Origin: Moheibacter sp035515075
GTDB lineage: Bacteria > Bacteroidota > Bacteroidia > Flavobacteriales > Weeksellaceae
Assembly: GCA_035515075.1 (NCBI GenBank)
Contig: DATJBZ010000009.1
Span: forward strand, 62,001 to 126,000
Direction: 5' to 3'
DNA length: 64,000 nucleotides
Below, one piece after another: positions 9,130 through 16,200 of the stretch (its first letter is position 1; each line of letters starts with the position of its first letter). The position numbers and the translations under genes were made by a program. Under the pieces are notes generated by a model. That model had not been told where the DNA came from. It searched no databases and worked only from the letters and a program-made list of their open reading frames with translations.

Positions 9130-9516
9130 ATGACATTTCAATATTCCACCCAAAAAATGCTAATGGTTTTGGGGATTCGCTTGGCACCCGCCTTGTTTTT
9201 CTATTATTTGGCTTTGATTATGCACGAGGCATTTTACGTTGGTGCCGCGTTGTTGTTAGTGGAAGCTTTGGTGGAAATTTATTTCATGCGAAAAAGAGGC
9301 TATGCCAAAATTGAGGGCAATCGAATCACCCGAATTCAATTTTTTGGCCAGAAAACTTTGGAAGTAGAGGACATCCTTTCCACTTTTGTGTACAATGATG
9401 AATGGACTTTTCGTTCACACAATCGAGAAATTCGCATTGATAAAAATGCTGTTCAGAAAAAACAACAAGCGGTATTGTTGGAAAAAATGACTGCAATTCG
9501 TCAAGGCATAAGTTAG
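9130..9516 (+). CDS. Small membrane protein with PH-like tail, unknown function
   Basis: 128 residues. Two hydrophobic segments (about 10-28 and 33-50) are followed by a soluble part (about 55-120) with alternating strands and an acidic-basic pattern resembling bacterial PH-like domains. It lies 17 nt after the exonuclease gene in the same direction, so it probably belongs to the pssA transcript. Its stop codon TAG sits inside GTTAG at 9512-9516, the left edge of the proposed cassette array. I do not recognise a named family. Confidence 0.75.
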   Translation: MTFQYSTQKMLMVLGIRLAPALFFYYLALIMHEAFYVGAALLLVEALVEIYFMRKRGYAKIEGNRITRIQFFGQKTLEVEDILSTFVYNDEWTFRSHNREIRIDKNAVQKKQQAVLLEKMTAIRQGIS

Positions 9517-9536
9517 TTGATATTTAATAAAACACG

Positions 9537-10001
9537 ATGAAAAATATATATTTAATAATTCTTATTTTTCTTGCCTCATTTGGTTTTTCTCAAAACTTGA
9601 CTTGTCAAGATTTAAAAGAAGGGAAATTTATTATTCCTATTGAAAATAAAACCGATACATTGTATGTTTATGATCACAAAACCGATGTTTTATATAAACA
9701 CGAAGTGGAAATGGAACAGAATATGAACAAATTCATTTTAATTAGAAATAATAATGAGCAAATTGAATGGATAAATGAAGAAAATGTAGGAATACCTACT
9801 TATGCTCATCTCATTTGGATTACTGAATGTTCTTATAAATTAATTCCTAAAAATAATGACACTCTTTTATACGAAGAAGGAATAGTAGTTGAAATAAAAG
9901 ATGTTGATAAGAATTGTATGAAATATAAATCTGTACTTTCTATAGAAAACGATATTGAGATGTATAATATTGGAATTATTTGTAAAGAAACAGAGAATTA
10001 A
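9537..10001 (+). CDS. Orphan exported protein in cassette 1
   Basis: 154 residues with a clear signal peptide (residues 1-19, ending GFSQ) and therefore periplasmic or secreted. The mature part is rich in Lys, Asn, Ile and Glu, with Cys residues near 23, 101, 132 and 149 that could form disulfides. It starts 25 nt after the GTTAG core at 9512 and ends 52 nt before the first attC-like inverted repeat, as expected for a cassette gene. Base composition is more AT-rich than pssA or the downstream Fe-S genes. No family recognised. Confidence 0.7.
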   Translation: MKNIYLIILIFLASFGFSQNLTCQDLKEGKFIIPIENKTDTLYVYDHKTDVLYKHEVEMEQNMNKFILIRNNNEQIEWINEENVGIPTYAHLIWITECSYKLIPKNNDTLLYEEGIVVEIKDVDKNCMKYKSVLSIENDIEMYNIGIICKETEN

Positions 10002-10053
10002 ATAACATTCACTTATTCACGCTAAAATCCTTAATATTATTTGAATTTAATCT

Positions 10054-10176
10054 GCTCACAACAAGGATTTTGCGTCAGGTGGATAGAAATGTGAAATCAT
10101 TTTTTTATTTTTCTAATGAAGTTTAGAGTTTTTGAACCCGCCCGAACGCAAAGTCCAAGATCCGTTAGTTGTAAGC
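10054..10176 (+). repeat. attC-like inverted repeat, site 1
   Basis: A 123-bp imperfect palindrome. Outer arms GCTCACAAC (10054-10062) and GTTGTAAGC (10168-10176) pair at 8 of 9 positions. Inner arms GGATTTTGCG (10065-10074) and CGCAAAGTCC (10147-10156) pair at 9 of 10. A GTTAG core lies at 10164-10168. The outer boxes only partly match the attC consensus RYYYAAC/GTTRRRY. The asymmetric spacers (2 nt versus 11 nt) between arms recall attC extra-helical bases. Confidence 0.5.
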
Positions 10177-10198
10177 TTAAAAAAACTCAAAAAATAAG

Positions 10199-10738
10199 AT
10201 GAAATTAATAATTCAAATTTTGTTTTTTCTCTTTTTCATCAATTGCAATTTTGATGATTTTCATGAAACGATAAGAATTATTGAAACAGATAGAAATGAA
10301 TATGAAGTTGGAGATACAATTGAATTAACACTCAAAATAATCCCAAAAGATTCTAGAGTAAAAATGAAGGTTTATGAAAATTATAAGAATTTAGAAATTT
10401 CTTTTTCACTTATAAATAGTTTAGACAAAGTTCAAAATGAACAATGGAGTGAACGAAGCGGTAAAAACTTATCTTCAGTAAATAAAGATTTTTATTTGAT
10501 CACTAAAGAAAAACCTTTTGAAAGAACATTCTTAGTTCCAATTTCTTCAAAGAAAGAAAAAATTGTTTTAGAAATTCCAGAACTAAATTTAATAGCTGAA
10601 TATGATAAAAACAGAATTCAAAAAGATAGTATTAGAATTCATGGATTTTATGACCCAATAGACCCAGTTTTTTTGGATGCACTTGAAGATTATTTTGAAG
10701 TAAAAGATATTAAAATAAATGTTGTTGAAAGCGAATAA
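10199..10738 (+). CDS. Orphan lipoprotein in cassette 2
   Basis: 179 residues. The hydrophobic N-terminus ends in a lipobox-like FINC, giving a lipidated Cys at residue 16, so it is likely anchored to the envelope. The region after it (RIIETDRNEYEVGDTIELTLKI) has the look of an Ig-like beta-sandwich. Very Lys/Ile/Asn-rich and AT-rich. It starts 30 nt after the GTTAG core of site 1 and its stop is 3 nt before site 2, the tight gene-to-attC spacing seen in cassettes. No family recognised. Confidence 0.7.
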   Translation: MKLIIQILFFLFFINCNFDDFHETIRIIETDRNEYEVGDTIELTLKIIPKDSRVKMKVYENYKNLEISFSLINSLDKVQNEQWSERSGKNLSSVNKDFYLITKEKPFERTFLVPISSKKEKIVLEIPELNLIAEYDKNRIQKDSIRIHGFYDPIDPVFLDALEDYFEVKDIKINVVESE

Positions 10739-10741
10739 ATC

Positions 10742-10941
10742 GTCGGCTAACATCGTATTGGCAAAATAGCGACTTAATTTTTTGCTGAACCTTTTGTTTT
10801 TGTTTTTACACCGAATGTGTTCTCAATTCGCTTATTATGATTAAGCTCTTTTTTGTGAAACACATCGACTCCGCTTTGTCTAAATTGAACTTTCAGTCCT
10901 ATTTAGCCCGCACTTCGCCAATACTTTTTCTGTTAGGCGAC
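10742..10941 (+). repeat. attC-like inverted repeat, site 2 (best formed)
   Basis: Outer arms GTCGGCTAAC (10742-10751) and GTTAGGCGAC (10932-10941) pair at 9 of 10. Inner arms GTATTGGC (10755-10762) and GCCAATAC (10917-10924) pair at 8 of 8. Spacers are 3 nt on the left and 7 nt on the right, an asymmetric bulge. The right outer box GTTAGGC fits GTTRRRY exactly. A further internal stem pairs about 10812-10821 with 10859-10867. At 200 bp it is longer than usual attC sites. It fills most of the gap between two cassette genes; no ORF lies inside. Confidence 0.6.
10746..10771 (+). repeat. 26-bp direct repeat, copy 1 (left arm of site 2)
   Basis: Begins GCTAACATCG and ends AAAATAGCG. An identical 26-bp copy lies at 11551-11576, 805 bp downstream, in the same orientation. 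Confidence 0.9.
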
Positions 10942-11027
10942 ATCTTCAAGAAAAAACAGCTTCATGTAATATTTTAAGTCAATTTCATTTTTTTTTCATA
11001 AATTTATCCTGTAAATTATATACCATT

Positions 11028-11261
11028 ATGAGTACCGCTGATTTAAAAATTGATTTAATAACACAAATAGCGAGCATGACTGACAAAGTTAGACTTGAAG
11101 CATTGTTGCAAATTTTGAAATTCGAATCAGAGAATTCAATTTATGTTACCAATAATGAAGAAAAAGAAGCAATTTCTATTGCTCGAAATCAAATTGAAAA
11201 TGGTGAGTTCATTACTCATGATGATTTTCAAAAAGATATTCAAAAATGGTTAAACAAATAA
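11028..11261 (+). CDS. Antitoxin of a ParE-type toxin-antitoxin pair
   Basis: 77 residues, predicted to bind and neutralise the toxin encoded next. It is small, largely helical and charged, with an acidic C-terminal half (NGEFITHDDFQKDIQKW) typical of toxin-wrapping tails. No clear DNA-binding motif was identified. It overlaps the toxin gene by 16 bp, the usual translational coupling of such pairs. It starts 92 nt after the GTTAG core of site 2, the longest core-to-gene distance of the three cassettes, which leaves room for its own promoter. Confidence 0.8.
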   Translation: MSTADLKIDLITQIASMTDKVRLEALLQILKFESENSIYVTNNEEKEAISIARNQIENGEFITHDDFQKDIQKWLNK

Positions 11262-11542
11262 TTTGGTCGAGAAGAGCTCAAAGTGAGTTAATTGAAATCT
11301 TTGAATATTGGAATAATCGTAATAAATCAAACACATTTAGTATCAAGTTGAATTTTTTAATTGAGGAACAATTAAAATTACTAATAGAAAATCCCAAAAT
11401 TGGACGAAAAACTGATACTGAAAACGTCTATATAAAAATCATTCATAAATATCTTTTATATTATGAATTTATGGGAAATCAACTGCATATTTTAACCATC
11501 AGACATGGAAGTGAAAATCCTAAAACCTTGAATTTAAAATAA
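11246..11542 (+). CDS. ParE/RelE-superfamily toxin
   Basis: 98 residues, of the ParE/RelE plasmid-stabilisation fold: an N-terminal IIWSRRAQSELIEIFEYW helix region and a C-terminal beta segment with LLYYEF and ILTIRHG, where the RHG motif is characteristic. ParE members poison gyrase and RelE members cleave mRNA; ParE fits better but the target cannot be decided from sequence. It is the last gene before the degenerate third attC-like site. Toxin-antitoxin pairs are common stabilising cargo of cassette arrays. Confidence 0.87.
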   Translation: MVKQIIWSRRAQSELIEIFEYWNNRNKSNTFSIKLNFLIEEQLKLLIENPKIGRKTDTENVYIKIIHKYLLYYEFMGNQLHILTIRHGSENPKTLNLK

Positions 11543-11550
11543 AGACATCA

Positions 11551-11658
11551 GCTAACATCGTATTGGCAAAATAGCGGATTGAGTTAGTTTTTGTAAATAA
11601 TGAAAGTTTGCCTGTGTCACTTCGCAAAATGCGCGGAACGATAAAAAAAGCCTGTTAG
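11551..11658 (+). repeat. Degenerate attC-like site 3 with 26-bp direct repeat copy 2
   Basis: The left arm (11551-11576) is identical to the left arm of site 2 and begins 8 nt after the toxin stop codon. On the right only CACTTCGC (11618-11625) and the GTTAG core (11654-11658) match site 2. The inner-arm complement is lost, so the full hairpin cannot form. The core lies inside the terminator of the convergent Fe-S operon. Confidence 0.5.
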
Positions 11659-11680
11659 AATATTGAATTTTAACAGGCTT
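11648..11680 (-). terminator. Terminator of the mlaD-like/Fe-S operon
   Basis: Perfect 10-bp stem AAGCCTGTTA/TAACAGGCTT (11648-11657 with 11671-11680) and a 13-nt loop. On the minus strand it is followed by seven T, 19 nt after the stop codon of the Fe-S gene. Confidence 0.85.
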
Positions 11681-11699
11681 ATTTGTGTTTCAAATTAAC

Positions 11700-12482
11700 T
11701 TATAAATCTTGTGCTTCGGCGATCAATTCCGCCAAGTCTTTGATCAAGACTTCCGTTTCTTTTTCTTTGCTTTTTACGCCATCGGTCATCATCGTCATAC
11801 AAAACGGACAGCCAGTGGCGATAATTTGTGGTTGAACTTCCAAGGCTTGTTCGGTTCTTTTGACGTTGATGTCTTGGTTGCCTTTTTCGGGTTCTTTGAA
11901 CATTTGTGCACCACCTGCGCCACAACACAAACCTTTTTCGCGGCATTGTTTCATTTCGACCAATTCTGCATCCAATTTTTCAATCAAACTTCTTGGTGCT
12001 TCAAAGATGTTATTCCCTCTTCCCAAATAACAAGGATCGTGGAAAGTGATTCGTTTTCCTTTGAATGCTTTATTGTCTTCGATGACCAATTTGCCTTCGT
12101 CAATCAATTGTTGTAGGTACTGTGAATGGTGTGAAACTTTGTAATTTCCTCCCAGAGAAGGGTATTCGTTTTTGAGCGTATTGAAACAATGCGGGCAAAT
12201 GGTAACGATGTTTTTCACTTCATACGCATTCAGCACCTCGATGTTCATCATGGCTTGGGTTTGGAAAAGAAATTCATTTCCAGCGCGTTTGGCTGGATCA
12301 CCTGTGCAACCTTCTTCTGTTCCCAAAACGGCGAATTCAATGCCAATTTTGTTGAGAATTTTCACAAAGGCTTTGGTGATTTTTTTTGCTCTGTCATCAA
12401 AACTTCCAGAACAGCCTACCCAAAAAAGTACTTCAGGTTGTTTTCCTTCGGCCATAAATTGCGCCATTGTTTTTATTTCCAT
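11700..12482 (-). CDS. Cysteine-rich (CCG) domain Fe-S oxidoreductase subunit
   Basis: 260 residues with two CCG domains, as in HdrB, GlcF and LutA. The first has VGCSG (C24), EEGCTGD (C59) and CPHCF; the second has HDPCYLGR, CREKGLCCGAGG and TGCPFC. Each CCG domain binds a non-cubane or 4Fe-4S cluster and moves electrons. It lies 18 nt downstream of a membrane Fe-S protein; together they match the domain order of EtfD-type oxidoreductases, which pass electrons from electron-transfer flavoprotein to quinone. That role is inferred; a lactate- or glycolate-type dehydrogenase subunit is the alternative. Confidence 0.85.
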   Translation of the reverse strand: MEIKTMAQFMAEGKQPEVLFWVGCSGSFDDRAKKITKAFVKILNKIGIEFAVLGTEEGCTGDPAKRAGNEFLFQTQAMMNIEVLNAYEVKNIVTICPHCFNTLKNEYPSLGGNYKVSHHSQYLQQLIDEGKLVIEDNKAFKGKRITFHDPCYLGRGNNIFEAPRSLIEKLDAELVEMKQCREKGLCCGAGGAQMFKEPEKGNQDINVKRTEQALEVQPQIIATGCPFCMTMMTDGVKSKEKETEVLIKDLAELIAEAQDL

Positions 12483-12500
12483 TTTACTCTTTTCTTTAAA

Positions 12501-13823
12501 TTAATCTTTTGCCCAATTCAAACGGTCTTGTTGGTTGAATTGCCAAGGGGCGCCATTGTTTTCGATGTTGGACATCATCATGTTCAATTCTTGAGGCGCT
12601 TTGGATTCTTCCATCACCAAGTACCTGCGCAAATCAATGATGATCGACATGGGATCAATGTTGATCGGACAAGCTTGAGTACAAGCATTACAAGTAGTAC
12701 AAGCCCAAAGTTCTTCCGCTGAAATGTAATCGTGTACCAAAGTTTTTCCGTCGTCTTCCCATTTGCCTTTTTCATCCAAAATTTTGCTGACATCTTCCAA
12801 ACGATCGCGGGTGTCCATCATGATTTTTCGTGGAGACAATAATTTTCCCGTCATGTTGGCAGGACATTCTTCGGTACAACGACCGCATTCGGTACAAGTA
12901 TAAGCGTTCAGCAATTGCACTTGATTCAAGTCAAAAATGTCTTTGGCACCAAAAGTTTCTGGCTCTTCCGCACCTTCAGCTGGAACTGCAAATGGATCAG
13001 CATTTGGATCCATCATCAATTTTACTTCGCGAGTCACCGATTCCAAATTGTCAAAAGCACCTTTGGGTTCCAATTTTGAGAAATACGTATTGGGAAACGC
13101 CAAAATAATGTGCAAGTGCTTGGAGTAATACAAGTAGTTCAAGAAAAATAAGATGCCAATGATGTGAAACCACCAACAAACTCTTTCAACAATAACCAAA
13201 GTCGATGCGCTCAAGCCGTTCAACAAAGGTTCGGTCAACCAACCACTGATCAAGAAGCTCCCTGTTTGGGTATAGCCAGTTGCGTTCAGTTTTTGCAAAG
13301 CCGCATCTGCGCCATTCATCATCAACAATGCAAACATGAAGGCCACTTCCATATACAAAATATAATTTGCATCTTTTTTTGGCCAATTGTTCATTTCGGG
13401 TTTCATGAAACGTTGCACTTTCAGTACATTTCTTCGAACCAAGAAAATGACACAAGAAATCAATACCAGCAAAGCCAAAACTTCAAAGAAGCCAATCATT
13501 CCGACATAAAAACTCCCCATAAAACTCAATACGCGGTGGGTGCCAAAAATTCCATCAATCAATATTTCCATCACTTCGATGTTGATCAATAAAAATCCGA
13601 CGTAAACGAAACCGTGTAAAATGGCAGGAATGGGTTTTACGCCCATTTTTCCTTGTCCTAAAGCGACTCTGAACATGGTTTTCCATCGTTCCGCTGGACG
13701 ATCAAAACGATTGTTGGCTTTGCCTAATCGTATGTTTCGAATGAGTTTTTTGACATTTCGGCTAAAAAACCAAATGGCAATAATCAATAAAACGGCGAAA
13801 ATTATGTTGCTTATGTACTGCAT
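12501..13823 (-). CDS. Membrane Fe-S protein, NarI-like domain plus two 4Fe-4S clusters
   Basis: 440 residues. The N-terminal half has about five membrane helices resembling the nitrate-reductase gamma/heme-b fold. The soluble C-terminal part has two ferredoxin-type motifs, CTECGRCTEECP near residue 306 and CTTCNACTQACP near residue 373. It should carry electrons from a soluble donor to the quinone pool. Its neighbour on the same transcript supplies the CCG domains that complete an EtfD-like chain. It starts 18 nt after the MCE gene stop. Confidence 0.87.
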   Translation of the reverse strand: MQYISNIIFAVLLIIAIWFFSRNVKKLIRNIRLGKANNRFDRPAERWKTMFRVALGQGKMGVKPIPAILHGFVYVGFLLINIEVMEILIDGIFGTHRVLSFMGSFYVGMIGFFEVLALLVLISCVIFLVRRNVLKVQRFMKPEMNNWPKKDANYILYMEVAFMFALLMMNGADAALQKLNATGYTQTGSFLISGWLTEPLLNGLSASTLVIVERVCWWFHIIGILFFLNYLYYSKHLHIILAFPNTYFSKLEPKGAFDNLESVTREVKLMMDPNADPFAVPAEGAEEPETFGAKDIFDLNQVQLLNAYTCTECGRCTEECPANMTGKLLSPRKIMMDTRDRLEDVSKILDEKGKWEDDGKTLVHDYISAEELWACTTCNACTQACPINIDPMSIIIDLRRYLVMEESKAPQELNMMMSNIENNGAPWQFNQQDRLNWAKD

Positions 13824-13841
13824 AAATCCTTGTTCTTTGGG

Positions 13842-14789
13842 TTATTTTGGCTGCTTTTTTCCAAAGATAGAAAATTGAACGTATCGGTTGGGGTTTTCTT
13901 TGAAATCTAGCAAGAGTGCATCCAAGGTTTTTGAGGTATTGGTTAAATTTTCATACAATTCACGATCGTTGACCAAACTGCCTAAAGTGCCTTCTCCGTT
14001 GTCTATTTGCGCCATAATGTTGTTTAATTTGACCGAAGATTCCTCAAAATTGCGCATAATTTTTTCCAATTCTAAATTATTCATTTTGTCCGCCACATTA
14101 CCAAATTTGTCCATCGCTTCTTGTGCAGAAGCCAAAGTGCTTTTCAATTGCGCATTGTTGTCATTGATCATTTGGTTGGCGCTATTGGAAGTTTGCGTCA
14201 ACGATTGAGAGGTTTGCCCAAACGATTTTAAAGTAGTATCTAAACTCTTTAAAATTTCTTTCAAACTGTTTTGGTTTTCTTCATCTAAAATGCGGTTGAC
14301 GCCACTCATGGCTGTGTTGGTGGACAATAATAAAGAATCCAATTTCAATTTCGTAGGCTCCAAATCCTTTGAAAAAGAATCCAACAAAGAACTTTTCATT
14401 TCACCTCGCAGTGTATCGCCATTTTGCGCAATTTCACCGTTATAATCAAGCAGCAATTGGATTTCAGCACCAGACATCATGCCCGGTTCGTGAATTTGTG
14501 CAATCGTATTTTTTGAAAAATCAATTTTCTTGTTGAGTTTGATGGTCGCTACCAAATAAACAGGGCCACGGTCATTGATGATTTGGATGTCTTCGACACG
14601 GCCCACTTTCAAACCTTGTAAAGTAACGGGCTTGGAAGGCGCCAATCCTTTGACATCGTCGTATTTGATATAGTAAGTGTTCCCTTCTGAAAACAAGTCT
14701 TTTCCTTTGAGGAAATTGTACAATGAATAGAAAGCCACCAAAGTGACAATCACGACCAAACCTGTTTTGACTTCTTTCGAAATTTTCAT
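13842..14789 (-). CDS. MCE/MlaD-family lipid-transport protein
   Basis: 315 residues. One N-terminal membrane anchor (about 8-26) is followed by an MCE domain (about 35-115, including GLKVGRVEDI and the MMSGAEIQLLL segment) and a long helical tail that probably forms a coiled coil or tunnel in the periplasm. Family members bind phospholipid and link an inner-membrane ABC transporter to the outer membrane. No mlaE or mlaF gene is adjacent here. It leads an operon with the two Fe-S genes, an odd pairing but supported by 18-nt gaps. Confidence 0.88.
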   Translation of the reverse strand: MKISKEVKTGLVVIVTLVAFYSLYNFLKGKDLFSEGNTYYIKYDDVKGLAPSKPVTLQGLKVGRVEDIQIINDRGPVYLVATIKLNKKIDFSKNTIAQIHEPGMMSGAEIQLLLDYNGEIAQNGDTLRGEMKSSLLDSFSKDLEPTKLKLDSLLLSTNTAMSGVNRILDEENQNSLKEILKSLDTTLKSFGQTSQSLTQTSNSANQMINDNNAQLKSTLASAQEAMDKFGNVADKMNNLELEKIMRNFEESSVKLNNIMAQIDNGEGTLGSLVNDRELYENLTNTSKTLDALLLDFKENPNRYVQFSIFGKKQPK

Positions 14790-14809
14790 TTGTTTTATTT
14801 AAATCGCTG

Positions 14810-14817
14810 CAAAAGTA
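14810..14817 (-). promoter_or_regulatory. Promoter -7 element of the MCE/Fe-S operon
   Basis: TACTTTTG on the minus strand, a perfect TAnnTTTG match, 20 nt before the MCE ATG and between it and the amidase stop codon. Confidence 0.65.
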
Positions 14818-14829
14818 ATCCTTTTCAGC

Positions 14830-16131
14830 TTATTCTTCTATTAATTTATCGCCATCAAAAGTAACGATAATGGCATTTTTGAATCCTCTTGTTTTGACAT
14901 AGTGCAATTGTTTTTGCGCTTCTTCAAAGGTTTTGTAGGTCCCGTAGAAGTACAAGTGCATTTTGTCTTTTTTGATGCGCAAGACATTTTGCAATCCACC
15001 AAATTTGTTGTCGCGGTCGCGGTAACGTTTGTTGGCGATCAAAAACTGGATTTTATAATTTTGCTTTCCTTCTAATTTCTCATTGTTGTTGAATTCTGCC
15101 ACGAAAGCATCGTTGAAACCTTTGCGTTGTACATGTGCGAGCAAATCGTCTCTTTCTGAAGGCAAATTGGTGTCGCCATAATAGTATTTGTACACTTCAC
15201 CGACTTGTACGACTTCCACATTGGTCAAACCTTTGAGTTGGGGTGCGCTGGGCGAATATTTGTTTTTGGAAACCAAAAATTGGATTTTAAAGGTTTTGCC
15301 TACCACAGGTTTTTCTACCTCTTTGGGCTTTTCTTCTTCTTTGACCAAGCCATTTTTGGTGTCAAATTCTTCTTTGTATTTTTCAAATGCTTTGAAAATA
15401 GAGTTGGCTAATGTCTTTTTGCCTTGTTCAGTGGACATGTAGGTCCCTTCGTCTTGGTTGGAGATGAACCCTAATTCAATTAAAACAGCTGGCGAAGCAT
15501 TTTCTCTCAAAACATGAAAGATGTCTTGTTTTACTCCTCGACTCGAACGGCCATTGTTGACAAATTCTTTTTCTACGAGACTTGCGAAATTGATGCTTTG
15601 ATCTTGGTAAGCTGAGTGCATGATTTCAAAAGCGATGACGGCTTCTTCGTCATTGGGATCGAATTTCTGATAGCGTTCTTGGTTTTCTTCCAATAAAATT
15701 ACGCTATTTTCTCGTTTTGAAACTTCCATGTTTTCTTTCATTCTTCTTAGTCCCATCACGAAGGTCTCTGTGCCATAAGCACTTTTGTTTTGTGCAGAAT
15801 TACAGTGGATCGATACAAACAAATTTGCGTGGTTTTTATTGGCTATTTGGGATCTTTCCCATAATTCTAAAAATACATCGGTCGTTCGGGTATAAACGAC
15901 TTTAACATCTTTGTAGTTTTTTTCAATTAACTTTCCGAATTGAAGCGAAACATCCAAGTTGATGTCTTTCTCATTTTGTACGACACCTCTTGCGCCGATG
16001 TCTTTTCCACCGTGTCCTGCATCAATGACAATGACGAAGTTGGGTTTTTTCTGAGCGGAAACAATGTTTCCAAAAAGAGTGAAAAATATGAATCCGAATA
16101 AAATTTGTTGGTAAATCCTTGTTAATCTCAT
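14830..16131 (-). CDS. N-acetylmuramoyl-L-alanine amidase with two C-terminal SPOR-like repeats
   Basis: 433 residues, exported (signal peptide 1-26, ending VSAQ). The Amidase_3 domain (about 32-240) cuts the amide bond between muramic acid and the stem peptide during cell separation; zinc ligands are visible in IDAGHGGKD and SIHCNS, and the catalytic Glu in LIELGFISN. Residues about 280-350 and 360-430 each begin with KIQFL and look like paired SPOR-like domains that bind denuded glycan strands at the septum. It is divergent from lptD with overlapping promoters. Confidence 0.9.
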   Translation of the reverse strand: MRLTRIYQQILFGFIFFTLFGNIVSAQKKPNFVIVIDAGHGGKDIGARGVVQNEKDINLDVSLQFGKLIEKNYKDVKVVYTRTTDVFLELWERSQIANKNHANLFVSIHCNSAQNKSAYGTETFVMGLRRMKENMEVSKRENSVILLEENQERYQKFDPNDEEAVIAFEIMHSAYQDQSINFASLVEKEFVNNGRSSRGVKQDIFHVLRENASPAVLIELGFISNQDEGTYMSTEQGKKTLANSIFKAFEKYKEEFDTKNGLVKEEEKPKEVEKPVVGKTFKIQFLVSKNKYSPSAPQLKGLTNVEVVQVGEVYKYYYGDTNLPSERDDLLAHVQRKGFNDAFVAEFNNNEKLEGKQNYKIQFLIANKRYRDRDNKFGGLQNVLRIKKDKMHLYFYGTYKTFEEAQKQLHYVKTRGFKNAIIVTFDGDKLIEE

Positions 16132-16152
16132 TATACAGCCACAATTTTTGTT

Positions 16153-16160
16153 TAATTTTG
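16153..16160 (+). promoter_or_regulatory. Promoter -7 element of lptD
   Basis: TAATTTTG, a perfect TAnnTTTG match, 40 nt before the lptD ATG at 16201. Confidence 0.6.
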
Positions 16161-16173
16161 ACGCGATTTAACG

Positions 16174-16181
16174 CAAAAATA
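16174..16181 (-). promoter_or_regulatory. Promoter -7 element of the amidase gene
   Basis: TATTTTTG on the minus strand, 42 nt before the amidase ATG. It lies inside the lptD leader, while the lptD promoter lies inside the amidase leader. Confidence 0.6.
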
Positions 16182-16200
16182 AGTAATTAGTTTGCATAAA

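Larger units (their letters stand above)
9513..11654 (+). mobile_element. Candidate integron-type cassette array without integrase (three cassettes)
   Basis: Three consecutive units each hold a same-strand gene or gene pair that starts soon after a GTTAG core and is followed by a structured inverted repeat ending in the next GTTAG core. Cores are at 9512-9516, 10164-10168, 10932-10936 and 11654-11658, giving units of about 652, 768 and 722 bp. The island is visibly more AT-rich than its neighbours. The contents (orphan exported proteins and a toxin-antitoxin pair) are typical cassette cargo. No integrase gene lies in the window, so it would be a cluster of attC sites lacking an integrase. Left and right edges are inferred; the third site is degenerate. 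Confidence 0.55.

Noticed and set aside
10742..10941. Site 2 as a MITE or other transposable element
   Set aside because: No target-site duplication, no terminal match to an insertion sequence that I recognise, and the arms are tied to gene boundaries; it remains the main alternative.
11648..11680. Reading the 10-bp hairpin as the right arm of attC-like site 3
   Set aside because: Its perfect stem and minus-strand T run fit a terminator for the Fe-S operon; only the GTTAG core overlaps the proposed site.
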